A DNA stretch of 64,000 nt from Rhynochetos jubatus (Eukaryota; Chordata; Aves; Eurypygiformes; Rhynochetidae). The translations under genes were made by a program, and so were the position numbers. The DNA lies in NCBI GenBank assembly GCA_027574665.1, contig CM050662.1:5610501-5674500 (forward strand), read 5' to 3'. This document shows positions 1 through 14,054 of the stretch, piece after piece; position 1 is the stretch's first letter, and the number at the start of each line of letters is the position of its first letter. The notes under the pieces were generated by a model. It made no database searches. It had not been told where the DNA came from and saw only the letters and a list, made by a program, of their open reading frames with translations.

Positions 1-3000
1 CCTCTTTCCCAATTGTAGTATGTTGCAAAAAACCCCTAAGTTCTTCCTGATTTCTTTGAAAATTATTTGATTTTTGTTAGTTTTGGGTTTGTTCTGAAAC
101 ACAAAGGACTGCTCCTGGCATCAGAAAAGCATCCAGTGATTTCACAACAGAATAATCAGCTACAATTCTCATATAATCTGGATCTCATGCTTGATATCCA
201 TCCCAAATGTATCAATCCTTCCAATATCATATGTGCTTAGCACTGTGTGTTTTGATCCTGCAGCATATTACCTACGGCTGGGCTAAGCCAATCCTAACGG
301 GGGACACGCAGGTAGCATCAAAACACTGCAGCACTTTTGTTGGCAGGACTTGGGTGAGCACCAAACCCCTCCTAGAGGCCACTGTGCTGGTGAGACGTGC
401 ATCTCTGGTGACATGTATTTAGTATCTTATCAGACAGAATGCTAAAGACAACTTTCGGTTTGTGACTTGGATGGAGATAAGCAGTGCTACAGGGGAAGGA
501 GAGCTACCACGCTCATTGGCCTTGTGCTCACATCTGGCAGTCAATTTTCCCTCTGTCTGTGAACATGAAATAACACACTGTGGAATGACACAATACCCAG
601 GGTGTCTGGCACTGCACAGCATCCTAAACAGAGTAAGATTCATTCAGTCCTTGGCATAGGAGCTCAGTGAAGGTAGATACCAATTCCAGTCACACTGAAA
701 TACAGAGACATCCACAGACCACAGCATTCGGAAAGGGGTTCAGAGGAATGGTGGCAGATATTTTATCTATCTCCTGCATGCTATGTGGTTCGGCTGCTAA
801 CCACAGTTAACACAAAAGAAATTGCAATAGCAAGTTACTCTTCTGACATTCTCTGTTCAACAGATGGTTTGCAAGCTCATTTTGTCAATCAGAATCTATT
901 CTCTTTCTAGGTAGGAATACATCCTGCTCTCCTAAAGTTTACTGTGGGAATCTGTTCTAAGACTTCTGTATTTATAACAATCCAGTTAGATGCTCTTGAT
1001 TTTACAAGGTTGAATCACCTTACAGCTGAAAAGATAAAACATACCAATGGCTAAAAATGGAGCTATGTTTTCATGACTGACCTGTACTTGCTCACTCATC
1101 CAACTGGGCTCTACAATTACATAATTCCTAGGAATTTAAAAGTAGCCCTTCTACATGCCTGGATCTGGTACTGTGTAAGGCTACTGTTCCTTGCAATGTA
1201 TGGACATACAGATGTAGTCTACAGCCTTGTTGACATTTAGCTGACTTCTCCCAGAATTCTGATTCAGAGATCAGTTTTCTTGCAGAGAAGGATCAGTAGA
1301 CTCACAGCTATGGATATGTCCTGGCAGCTTTTTTCTAATTGAGAAAGGACAAAACAAAAAGTAACAGGCTGTGACACTTAAGAATAAATCACTAGCTCAC
1401 ACCTGCAATGCTAGAACAGCTCTTCTGATATGGCTCCAGAAAGCTGGGGAAACTTCAGCTGGAAAAGTTTCTGGTACCTCTTTTCTAGCTGATCTCTGTA
1501 TTTCATTGTCCCGGGTACCTAGCAACACTCAATAGCACAAAGAAAGGAGACACATATGATGCCATTTGTACATACACAATTACATTATGGTGGTGAAAAA
1601 ACACGGGGGTGGATTACCCAGTACTGGATAGTGTCATCACTTATCCTGTTGGGAAGCCCGTGCCATGAGCTTAGTCCTGCACTTCTTTGACTCCCCAACT
1701 CCTCGAGTCAGATTCAGGGTGTAACCACTTCCTTTTGGACAAAGGCCGGGATAGCAAGGCTGTCAAGAGGCAAGCTGTGGCTCCCTGAATCTCTTCCTCA
1801 GGACCCAAACCTGCAGAAGGTGAAAGGAGATGGAAATCTGCTTTGACACGTGCCAGATGGCAAAGCTTAAAACTGTATCTTCTGAAAAGAAATCGCAGAA
1901 GGACATGTCTCTAGTCACGTTTTTCTCCATCCCCAACACATATGCTGCACCAAGATTAGTGTTTCCTGGGGACTGCATACACATTCAGCCTTCCCAGCTG
2001 GAGAATCCTAAATACTTTCTGGTCATCATGTACCATTTCAAACCTGCGCTGGAAGTAGAGCGAAGCCAAATCAGCCCCTTCTATTCATGCTTCATTCAAA
2101 GTGCCTGGACTGTATGTCCATCCATGCCCCCCTCCACCCCGCCTCAACCCCGAGCTGTACATAACTGGAGTGTTCACTTTGTTAGCAGGTTTAACACTGT
2201 ATTATTTATTACCTTGAAAAAAATCAAAGGAGCATCACTGGGTCTGAATTTCACTGAAAAACCATTAAGTAAGCCAACAACAAGAAAAAAAGCTTTTCAC
2301 TCCTAAGGCAGCTATTCAGTGATTTCCTCAATATATATAAATATATTCTGATCTGAGAGCTCAGCTAAGTCATTTAGTGGTGTCTACTGTCTTCTGTTAA
2401 AGTCTTTTTGGTATTATTGGGTAAAACTGACTCATAAACAGAAGGCTTATATATGACGAACAAGATCTTTGGCTGGAGGATGAAAGAGAGAGAAAACAGC
2501 TTTTGCACCCTGTCCTCCAAAGACTGAAAGCAATATATCGGCCCAAACCCCTCCAAATGTGAGACACCACTGGAAAAGGAGATGAGGAAAGCTCAGCTCT
2601 GAAACAAAGATCACAGGGCAAAATAATACAGACTAACAAAAATTATGTAGGAGTTCTGTTTCTTAACATGTATTAAGATTTCTATCATTGCTGATGTTAA
2701 TAATTGACATGAAGTACAGCGAGAGTTAGATAACAGCAGGAACGTTCAGGCCAGGAACTCATTTCATTTTCCAGTGGTGTGAGGCACTGGGTAATGGGGA
2801 AATGCATAACCTCATTTCAGAGATGATCTTGCTCCACCGTGTTACATCTCGAGGAATTTTCTACTGTCTAGAAAGAGATTTCTGCTTGTGGCATGTAACA
2901 GGAGGTGTTCTGCAGAGGGTGGAAAAAGAACAGGATGGGAATTTTGTGTTCATGAAAGTGAGGAATTAATAGCAAAGCTTTGACTCAGATATAAGCTGCG

Positions 3001-6000
3001 TGGGTATTATGCAAGCCTCATCACACAGCATGGCCATCTCACCCCAATTTATGACCTGGAACACAGCAATTTTTACAGCTTTTAGCTGGAGCTGTAAGTT
3101 GTACCAAAGTGTACAATGGTTTTATAAATATGAGGGAAAGAACTAAAAGCTTCAAATTTCTTTTGCTCTTTAGCCTAGCTCAAGTATAGGCTGGACAATG
3201 TCTGATGACACGCTGCACCTCCTGAGCCTGCAGACCACGTTAGTAGCGTTTGAGTTCAGGGTTTAAATACAGCCATGCTGTATTACCTGAACTCAGAATG
3301 CACACAAGCCAAAATTTGTTCTCTAGCACAGGCAAGTGAAAGAGTAGGATCACCTTCAGCATGGGTATGATCTGAACCTTTATGTGGGCAGGCCATATTT
3401 GAATTTCCAACATTATATATGACAGGGGTAACATTTGTAATGGCCCCATAGAATGCCAGAAAATTTCAGCTGCTCAAACTGCTGAGATCAGTGTCCTCTC
3501 TGCCCAGCTTGCCAGCCCCCCGAATTCACCAGAGAGGGAATTCAGGCTCTTGCTTCTCTTTACACTGGCAGAGTCCCTGCTTTCTGGTTCATACCACCAA
3601 AAGCCAGCTTAAACCAGAGGTGAATCTACTAAACGACTATTGCTCTTATTTGTCCTGTATGTTCTTATCTTACAGTTTACAATTAATCACCACCCTGGAA
3701 GTCAAACACTAAGGCATTTGTACATTCTCTTTGAAAATACATTTCAATTTCCTTTTACTTGAACTGCTCTGTCCTTTGCCACACCTGCTCTGTGCATCAT
3801 TCTGCACAGCACACGCTGTACATGCCTGGAGTCTGTGCCTCATGCTGCGCAGGGAACAAAATCACCATGGAAAGAATATAAGATTGAAAACTGTCATGTA
3901 ATTAAATATAGAGGGCTGCCTGTTCACTAGCAATAATCACACTTACATGGTGACGATAGCTACAGTTCGCCATGACTGAGGACTAGGTTCTCAGTAACAT
4001 GAATTCTCTCAGTGTGTGACCGTGCAAGGTACAGGAGTACCACGTTTGTACTAAGCACCAGACATGTACAGGAAAACTGTAAATCTAATCCCATCCATTT
4101 GGTATGCACACGGTTTTTGATGTATGCTAGCTTAGCCTTTGGGATTGCTGAAATCCAGCTCATTCTCTTCTATTTGGAGATATTTTGCTCTTTGCAGAGA
4201 AGATAATTGGGAGAGGCTGATTTTATGTGAACAGCAGTGCACATGGATTCGTCTCCTAACACTTATAGGGGAGGTTTCCTTGGTTTCAGCTTGGCTCACA
4301 GGTACAGTCAAGGGTACAGCCAGTTTCTCTGTGCTACCATTACGCTTAGAGTACTCATTCGGTTTTAGAACAAATACCTTAGATACCCAAAGCTATCCTT
4401 GTCCCGCATCATATAACCTGCAGGGATTGCTCCCTCAGGCCATGATGGGCTTGCATCTTTTGGTTGTAGGACTGAAACGTTATTGCCATTCTGTGATGTA
4501 TTTCCCATATGAATGAATAAGCTGTATTTTGCAAATACGTTAACAGGGGGCTCTGGAGACTGCTAGGCTTCGACGTGTCTGAAGGACAGCCACATTATTG
4601 CTGGAAATACTTTCTGCTTGTTTGTTTAAAAGAACTTACTTTCTATGCAAAAAAAGCCCAAACCAACTGGAAATGCTGAAAGCAATATTCCAATTGTTAC
4701 AAATCCCGAGACTGATTCAGAGAAGTTCTTGTCACAGATGCAATGTCCCATCTAGTCTGAGATCTTCTTGGGTGATCACCCCCAAACTTCCATGAAGGAA
4801 AGCAGCTTTCACAGAACCAAAGCTGAGAAAGATTAGCTTCTTGGAATTTCACGGGCTCACTTCAGCCAGCAATTGTTGATCAAAACTTCCACGAGGATGG
4901 CATACTCACAAGGAAAGGTTCTCTGCTGTGTGGGCCCTGTGATGTCTCTAGGTAGGCACTGCCACCTCCCCCTGCGATGGGGCACTGTTGTATGTAAACT
5001 CTCCTTCCCTTTTTCTCCTTGTCAAAGAGGGCGGAACTGGCCAATGTGGTTCAGAAGATGTAAGGACAAAAGGTGAAAAAGACACTGTGATAAAATAAAC
5101 TGTTTCCACAGAAAATAAGGCTAAAAATAGTTATCTGTTTTATTTCAAAGAGTCTGCTTTGTTGCGAGGAAGCTACACCAGCACAGACGTACAGCCTTAC
5201 AGTTATGCAGTACCCGTATTAATGTGGTGTGAAATACCACGTCTCCTGAACCAATACAAGGACAGCTCTGAGTCTGCTGAACTTGTGTTGTGGAGGAAGG
5301 AAAATGAACTAACTAATACTTTATTCAAAGTTTTACTGGCAGCTTGTCTGTTCTGATGATTTAACTGCTATTTACACTGAAACCAACATGCAAGAAGATT
5401 GTAGCCTATGACTCCCAAGGGAGCAGCTATGGAATTTCTGTATTCTGCAGAATGTTATGGGTTGGCAACCGCTCCTGTGTGCTACACAGATCACTTCAAT
5501 CCTGTATGTTTATCCTATAAACAAGAAAGTGCTCCACACTGTTGTGCTAAAGAAAATAGCCGAAATCTAAAGCAGCTCAGTCCTGTTTAAGCTGTCCCCA
5601 GACACACCGCCTACCACGTGGGTTTGTTTTTCATTTATTTGTTAATGAAAGCTGGCAGCAGATGCTACGCTTTTATTGAGCACATTAATCATTGAAAGAA
5701 AACAATATTTCTGCTGCTCTGGCAACTCCTGTACTGCACATAAATAAGGCCTACTGCTTTCCTGTTAACCCTGTACATAATGTAGAATCCCCTAAAGCAT
5801 TGGGTTTCTGTGCAACAGTGTATTTCAGCTGTTAGACTGGATTCAAGTAAGAGCTGAAACCATCCCTCTGGCTTCTGATTAAAAATTCAACTTGTGGCAA
5901 TAAGAACCCTGCGTGATGAGTGCTTGGATGCTTTTGAGAAAGGCAATCTTGATCCAGTTGCTAGTTTTCACAGAACAGTAGTAAGAATAACAACATCTGA

Positions 6001-9000
6001 ACACTACCGATTCCTGTCATACGTAGCCATATTCACAACAGTATGTGCTGAATGCCTGTAAGGCGTTAAGGAACTCCTTCTGCCTGTGCCATATATACCT
6101 TCATAAATGTAGGGTCACTAGCACATCCACTTGCTCATCATGTTACAGGGTAACATGAGGGGTGTGTAAGTGCACAACCTACCAGATATCTAATTAGCTC
6201 TTAAGCAGGCCTTTTCTTCTCCCCACTCCTAATTTACAGGTTATGTTATTAATGGCTCTTGGGACAACCTTATCTCCTGAGAGTGAGCTACCCTGCACAC
6301 GCTGTTCTGAAAGGAACTGCGTACAGCTCAGTACCATGCCTAAGAGCTCCAAACATTTAGAGACATTGCATTCCTCCTGATTTGTGCCATATAGCAGAAT
6401 TACCTGCTGGGACCTCTCCAGAAGGGAGGATGGCACTGCTTAGGTAGGCAACTAGTCTTAAACTGGTGTTTACAAATATGACCTACTTTCTTCAGCAAAG
6501 CTGCACTACTGCAGATGCTAATCATAACCTTCATATTCTCGTATCCTCACATTTAAAGCTTTGACCATATTTCCGAGGAAGAAGAGTAAATCAGAGAAAG
6601 GCTATACCTTCAGCTGTGGAGCTATCAATCCAAGACCAAAGGAGCCATCAATACAGGTTACTTTAAAAACATTTTATTGATCAAATGACTTGTTATTCAT
6701 ACATAGTTTCTTTATCTCCTGCAATAGAAAAAATCCCTGAGGTCAATCTGCTAAACTCAGTGGAGATACCACTGCCAAAAGTAATCCTTCTTGTGCCTCT
6801 ATTACTGTATACTCCAGGTTACACAGAGGGAGGTACCTGCCTGATGACCAAATCATTTGTGCTGCAAAACGATGGGAATTCATTCTAAGAGTTGAGTATA
6901 ACAAAGAAGATGACAAGCAGTCTACGAAGAACGAATTACCATGGAAATCTGTAATACAGAACGCTCTCCTGAACTGAATTAGGTATTACTTCCCCCCCAA
7001 GCCTAGCTTTCAAACTGCTCTCCTAAATCAGCCCTAGGATAAATCAGTTGAATGCACATCTTCATTAGTCTCTGTAATGAATTCAGTGCAAATTATAGAT
7101 ATACCAGGTAAATTAGTTTTACTCTGGTCTACTTGAGAGCAGGTCTCTTAGCTATATCCAGTTTTATTCACACTTCTTCCCTCGTTGCTCACATGAGTAC
7201 AGTAGCAGAGAATAGCCTGGGCTGAAAAGACAGCGGTGGGATGTCAGAGAAACAGAAGAGTGCTAGCAGGTACTCCTCAGTTCTCCTGGCATTACAGTAA
7301 GCACAAATTTCAGTTTCTCATTTTAGACACCTTGGCAACAGATTTCCTGATAGATGGAAAATGCAGGACTTGTTAATTGTGCCTGCTTGGTAGTTAAGTT
7401 CATCTCTCTCCAGTAGATACTGCATTCTCCAGCCTGAAACAGGTGTTTTCTAGGAAGAACTGGACTAGTCCAGCTTGGTGTTTACATGAATTTGTGTGCA
7501 ATATCTAATTCATTATTCTTCAACTTATCTTACAGTTTTCCTCTGTCCTGCAGGTTCACCCTAAAGGTGCAAACCATATTTATTAAATGAAATACAGGAG
7601 CAGCTGGAGGTCCTAGAATCATAAATAATATTTGATTGTTTCTTTCTACATGAATGAATGTGTTTTAAGATCTGTATGCCTGCAAACAAAATATCACAGG
7701 TGAATACAAATACTTGAATAACGATTCTCTTTTTAGCTCCTACGATGTCTAGCACAGGAAGATAGTAAGAAGCAATTAGAAAGCAATTCCTTAACAATTT
7801 TAAAAGTAATTTTGCCACATTTCCCACCGAAACCAAACTATTCTTAGTTTACTGATGTCAGTGTTAAAGAAATTCCTTCATATCAGATCACAAAAATTCT
7901 GCTATTATTAGCCTGAAATGCTTAACTATACTTGTGGAAAGGGCTCAGCGAATTGGATTTTAGACTAACAAAAAATGTTGAAGACCTAAGGCAAGTACGT
8001 CACTATGCCTGCTGTAGCTTTTCTTTGCCCGTCTAAGGCAGGTAAGTAAGTCTGTTGTTGCTGATACTAGTTAATATGAGTGTACCTCAAGTAGTAAAGC
8101 TTTAAAAATGTTTGGTTATTCTGCATGCTTAAAGAGTTTGGATGCACAATATACTGTTTTATAGGAATCTGATCATTGGAAAAATCAATCACCATCTAAG
8201 TGTCCTTCCTCAGCAAGGGCTTTTTCAATATTCCTAGTCCTGGCTTCAGTATTTTGCTGGTCCTCATGATGTTAGCTCTACTACTGCTGTAGCTTCTTCA
8301 GGGATTTGAGTCTGAAATTCTTATTTCTGTCCTCCAGATACCTGCAAAGATTGTGTAATGCAGACTGGCACTGAAAACTATGTGATGAATAGGTAAACAC
8401 TAAGTCTGGTTCACCTCCCCACACAGTTCCTTTGGATAATATTTTTTGAAGTAATAATTTTTTTTTTCACCTAAACAGATACAAACTGATGACAGAGAAG
8501 AAATAGAAGTATCAAATAAGGAGGTCCTGCTTTTTACAGCTACTTTTTCAGTGAAACCGATGCACTACCTGCTGGGTTCCCATTTACATTTTCTGGATAC
8601 AACTGGAAAAACACATACTCACGTTCCCATGACTGTAGACAGTGAAGTGAGGTTCTTCAGAATCTTTCCAGTCTGTCATAAAAGAAAAATAATTTTTGTG
8701 CAAAGAGGATGTAATTACTTGGTAACACACAGTATTAACACAGTGGGGCTCGCATTTCCAACTCTACTTGTCTATTATCAGCCATATGCATTACTATCTG
8801 TTTATACCGGAGCAATAGTGTGGCAGTACGCTGGAGTGTAAATGTTTCAGTTCTGGTGACTGTGCAAGACATTAAGCAAATGGTATAGCAAGAAATGACA
8901 GCAATCTACAAGGAAAGAAGATGGAAAGGAAAAAGGAAAATAAAATAATCTGCGATATGTTTTATGACCTACCATGTTACATGTTCATGACCCTGTGAAC

Positions 9001-9291
9001 ACAGAGGATAGATTTTACATACAGGGCACATTTAAGTCCATTCTAGCCAACAGAATTTATACTTAGTGTAAACCAGTGTGTGTCTGAGCTAAAAGAACTG
9101 GGCTAGTAATATCTGTTCATGTTAGATTATACCTGAGAGATTTGTTCGGTTTCTCCAGTAAACCCCATGTAACTATTCCTATTTGTTTATAAAACATATG
9201 GCTAACAAAATTACAAAACAAAAAGCAAGTCTGTTATTTTACAGCAGAATGTTTGGAATCTTTGGAAATAACTTAAGTACTCTAACATGTT

Positions 9292-9336
9292 TGGAGAAGG
9301 GGAAGAAGGAAGAGAGGTCAGGGAAGAGAAAGAGTG
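9292..9336. repeat. Purine-rich tract
   Basis: Almost uninterrupted GA/GAAG sequence, typical simple purine-rich repeat DNA. Confidence 0.75.
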
Positions 9337-9529
9337 AAATTAGGATATTCATATGAGCGCCAAACCAGCTTAGATTAGCTTTCTCCTCCAGAAAATAAAC
9401 CAAACCTAATTGGTTTTAAACTCTTTTGCAATGTGTCTTTAAGCACTGTGTCTTTTATTGTTACAACGTGCACAAAAAAATTACTTCCTAACTGAATTGC
9501 CTGATATTTTTATGGTGGATCTGTTTAAT

Positions 9530-9557
9530 TCCCCCTCCCCCCCCTTTTTTTTTTAGC
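9530..9557. repeat. Poly-C/poly-T tract ending in AG
   Basis: A C-rich run followed by about 11 T bases ends in TAG at 9555-9557. It resembles an unusually strong 3' splice acceptor on the plus strand, but no conserved coding frame follows. Confidence 0.8.
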
Positions 9558-12500
9558 CATCCCTTCGATGCAGATATATATGTCTGGGAAACCCCATCCG
9601 TGGTGGAATTCATTTGTAGTCAAAATACAGGGTAGCTGGATCAGTAAACACATGAGAGTGTGGCTATATGCCTTACGAGATGCAACTGCACAACTGCTAC
9701 GTTATCACGATCTCTAGCTACTGATGAAGTTTGCCAGTAAGATGATTTGTGGACTTGTATGTGTGAAAATAGCAAATCACCAAATAGATGTCAGCAACAG
9801 AACAAGAAATAAGAGTAAAGGAATGGCCAGCACAAAAGTTACCTAGCTAACCACCACAAGAATTAGCTTTTGCTGCAGACCTGATCCACACAAGCTGTCC
9901 AGGAACACCCTGCTCTGCAGCAGTTCAGAATGCACGGGTGAATCAGGATGCACGGGCACGTAGCAGGCTGACAGCCCAGAGGAAGACATCCTTACTTTTG
10001 TAATGCCGTGCTTTGAAGTTGCTTCCGCAGTAAGGCACAACTTCTGAAGGACAGTTAAGACCAATAGTGCCTTGGACCTGCTATACCATAACCCCAGGAC
10101 AGTACATTGAAAGAGCAGCCCATTTGTAATTAGAACATATACCAGGAACATTTGTTATGCACAGCATGACACCAAAGCCCTGAATTTGCTGCCATTTACA
10201 CTCAGAAACATACAGTCTCATTCTTTCTGAACCTTTCCCTAAATATGGATGCTGGCATGCACATCAGAGGCTGGCCGTGCACCGACGGATAAAGAACAAT
10301 GAGTCAGCCTTTCTGCTTTAATAAAAAAAGAAACAAACTTATAAAAAACACCCAAGTGATTTTTAGTAAATCAGACAAGGTTATACAAATAAAATACAAT
10401 AGACCTGTGATTTCACTAACGCCAATTACATCTATGTAACCACAATACAGAGGTGTGAACAGTTCTCTGCCAGTTACTCATTAACCAATCTTCATCAATC
10501 ATAAAAAACGTTTTTACACGATTCTTGATTCTATAACTGCAATCTCCCAACCAGTGTTTTGCTCAGGTGGCCCTGGTGCAGCGACTATCCCTTCTTTCCT
10601 TGCTAAGATATGTTGCAATAGCAGCTGATGAGAGGGAGTTACAGAAAGATTCTAGGCTTACACTACAGATGAAACTTCTTCCAGATTAATCTCAATGTTT
10701 CAGAGTTTTTTTAATCTTAAATTTCATAAATAGATATGAGAAAAGTTTTTACTTATCAGTGAAAAAATAAAAAGATATTTTATATACTTTTCCTCAGAAC
10801 ATTTACAGCAGTTCAATGCCTGTGGGAATGCGTTTTATAATACTTTCCAGTGTAAATACAAAATGAAAACAAATGGAAAAGCCATTAAATATATTTCATT
10901 TGTTGCAAGGACTGACAAACAAAACTGATCAAAATCAAAAATCAAACTCTGTGTGAAGCTTTTTCCCCACTTTTCAGATCTAATTCAAACTCCTGTACAT
11001 CATACCTCAGAATAAATGGAAAAATGTTAATATTAAAAATTCAGGAATCACAACTCTGTTAATCCTGTGACCACCATTGTATCTGTAGCAGCCAGCATTC
11101 CCACTCTGTGCTATGTTTTATCCCTTTCGGTCACAGGATACTGTTCAAACCTCTTTGTAGAGTGGAAACAATACTTCTGGTAGACACACACAAAAAAAGG
11201 AAGGAAATGTATATTATTAATTCAAGCAATTAAAAACAAAACCGGGGGTAAAATCTGCACATACTAACAGTCTGCATGCAAATAACAAATGCACCCACTT
11301 GCATGCTCTGGATGCCATTCTTGCCTTTGTCTACATCCTGTTCATTGCAATGCCTTTGCAGTTGTATCTGTCTCTGAAAATTATGGTTAATACTCACAGA
11401 AGGTATATCCTAGCAGGTGACATGAATGGTCATTTCTTAGGTTTCAGGATGAAAAAAATGTTAATTTAGCCAGAAAAATGTGTGTCTTATTCATTATTCA
11501 TTCTAGACATAAATACATTAAATCGAGGCAGATGCAATGACATAATCAGGCCAGGTTATAATTTCTTTAGACGAACATCTAAAAGGAAAAATTAAATGGA
11601 AAGAATAATTCTAGGAGCATGTCAGATCTTCCTTCCTCAGCCTCATGCTCTCCCACTCAAACAACAGAAGAGGCTTCAGCCCCAGAAAAGCCTGGATCTC
11701 AAGAGAGCTGCTGAAGACAATTGGCATCAGGAACTTCACGCACCCTGAAGTTTCTTGGAAAAGTCTTTCAAGTCACAAACACTCGTAACAGCTGGAGAAA
11801 CATCCTCTCCCAAAGGCCAGAAAGGTTTACACATTACAGAGCCCAAAATCCTTCAGCTCTGACTTCCATGATGGAAGCAAGTTGGCGTGATAGGATACAA
11901 TACGATATGATCAGACAGACTGGGAGCAGGACTAATGAACTTCATGGAGAACACCATGAAGTCAGGATGGTCAGTGATCCACATGCCAGCACTTATATAA
12001 ACAAGTATAACCCACTTGTGTCACTCCCACTCATTTTTGCTTGTCCATGGAGTTATATTGTGTAGCTGGGTACAGAATCTGGTCCAGGAAAACCAGACAT
12101 TTATTCCAAGCAACCTGCCTTCTTGCTTAGAAAAGCTGTAGGTAAACTGAAGACTCAAGGCCTAAAGAGAAACATTGATTGAGAGTGGAAATAGCCCTAC
12201 AATGCTTATATTAATACTGTGCTAAACTGATCAGGGTTTATGTCAGTGACTTGTCTGTATACTGAGCCCAACAATCATTTCTTTAATAACTAGAAAAAAA
12301 AATCATGTAGTTGAAACGTCGTCCTGTTACAGAAGTGAAAGACCAGGCTATGTCCATGACAGACAAATAATTTATTAAGTTTTTTACCTGTGTGGTTCAG
12401 AGTAGAACTTGACTCATCAACATAATCAACTTATATCAATCACTAATCACCTTGCATTAAAACTTCTAATGAAGTAACAGTCAAGTATATGTCAAGTGGT

Positions 12501-13834
12501 GATTTAAATAATTCTGCGAGGCCCAGCTTTCCTTACAGCTATTATGGCAACTATAACAGGAAGCTGAAACGTATTCCTCAAATCCAACACACAAAGTCTA
12601 AAAAACTCAAAGCTGATCTTTTCCCCCATACAGACATACTCTTCTTTGTCAAAAGTCTGGCAAAAGGAATGCCAGAAGCTCAGCCTCAGAGGTTGCTTAT
12701 CTGTCCTACTCTTTTCTACTGTGACCACAGCTTTTTACTTGCTTCGCTTAACCTTGCACATAGGCACAGATAACGTGATGCTTATCTTACAGGCAGGAGG
12801 TTTGGCAACCTGCTTTTCAGAGTCCAAAATACACAATCCTCTGTGGATTGGTCAGCAGGACACTGTGGAGTATAAAGCTATACATGGCCCCTCCCTGTGT
12901 CCCAGTATATCAAGGTTTAAGCTTCATTGACTCCTTAATCAAGATTTTTCATGCCTCAGAGAACAGTACAGCTGCTAAACTTTCTTTAATGTGTGTTTTA
13001 CAGCTGGGGAAGCTGAACAGGAATTAGCTGAAAAGAGATGACTTACTTCTGGCCTTATTAAGCAGCAATTTATTATAACTCAAGCTGTAACACTGTTTTG
13101 CTCTAACATGAAAGAGGAATGTTGGTTTAAGTGATTTAGCTAAAAGTCATTGATTTTGTTCCAGTCATTCCCTGTGTTTTCTCTTGCGGTATGGTTTTGC
13201 TTCAAATTCAAGAAGCAAAGTGCACTGCGATAAGTCTGAGGAGAACGTCCTACATTTCCCATGAAGGACAGCAGATACAGTCATCTTCCTGGGACTTGCT
13301 GGCAATACAGACTTTATAAAGCCCATCTTGAGATTTTATAGCTTTTTTAGTTTAAATGAAATTAATTTCCTTTTACCCTGTTGAGCCCGTGTTGGCAATG
13401 TTAACAGAATGCTCTCTCAAAGACGAGATATACAAGGCAGGTGATGAAGGGTGGCCACACTCCGGAATTTCAGTGAAGTGGCACTAAAGATTCTTCAACG
13501 GATTATATTGCCTTGCAGACCAGTTTTATTGTAGTCGTTTATTAAAAATTCTCTTATTAAAGATCAAATACTTTTCGGGTTTTTTAAGGGGCATGTGACT
13601 GGTGTTAGTACAACATTCTTAAAGGAACGGGCGTACAGTAAGCATGACTCAGCACTTAGGTAACTCTATGCACACACTGCAATATGTTGGCTGTCCAATT
13701 AGCCTGTCTTGCCACACCCACTTCCACAGCATCACACAAGTACGATTTTTCAAAAATGGTAGTTTTTTAGTCTAGCTAAAGCTTTCAGATACACATACCT
13801 ACATCTGGGGGGCTGTCACTATCTGTGCTTGCAG

Positions 13835-14054
13835 TTCGGCGGTGGGTACGTTTCTGCCAGGCTCGGCAATGCGCCATTCCCACGGGATGGCTCCATGGGC
13901 ACCCTGCTCCTGACAACACTGTTGGGACTACTATTGGTGTCAGTGTTGCAAATGCCTACACTACAGGATCTGGAAGTAACACTCATCCCAGAGGCTGCCA
14001 CTGTATTAGATGCTGTGGAAAGACAAGTTGCAGACCCAAACACCTTGAATGAAA
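13835..14054 (+). other. Exon-like CpG-richer block, unidentified
   Basis: A 220-bp block is richer in GC and CpG than its flanks. It is preceded by a plausible acceptor (CTTGCAG, AG at 13833-13834) and followed by a plausible donor (GAAA|GTAAAT, GT at 14055). Two plus frames and one minus frame stay open across it. One plus frame from 13829 reads a hydrophobic segment (LLLTTLLGLLLVSVL) followed by a polar stretch with DLEVTLIPEAATVLDAVERQV. I do not recognise any family in any frame. It could be an exon of an unknown protein-coding or long non-coding transcript, or a decayed element. Confidence 0.25.

Larger units (their letters stand above)
1..13834. other. Intergenic, no gene recognised
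   Basis: Chance frames include 1830-2306 (+, 158 codons), 4139-4516 (+, 125 codons) and 11721-12065 (+, 114 codons). None shows family motifs. From human gene order LCP2 should lie on this side on the plus strand. I looked by eye for its SAM-domain, proline-rich and SH2 exons and found none. Notable simple sequence is at 9292-9336 and 9530-9557, with AT-rich runs near 2331-2346 and 8457-8468. Confidence 0.7.

Noticed and set aside
1830-2306. 158-codon plus-strand frame
   Set aside because: No family motif, no splice context and ordinary AT-rich composition. An overlapping minus frame is also open, so it is best explained by chance.
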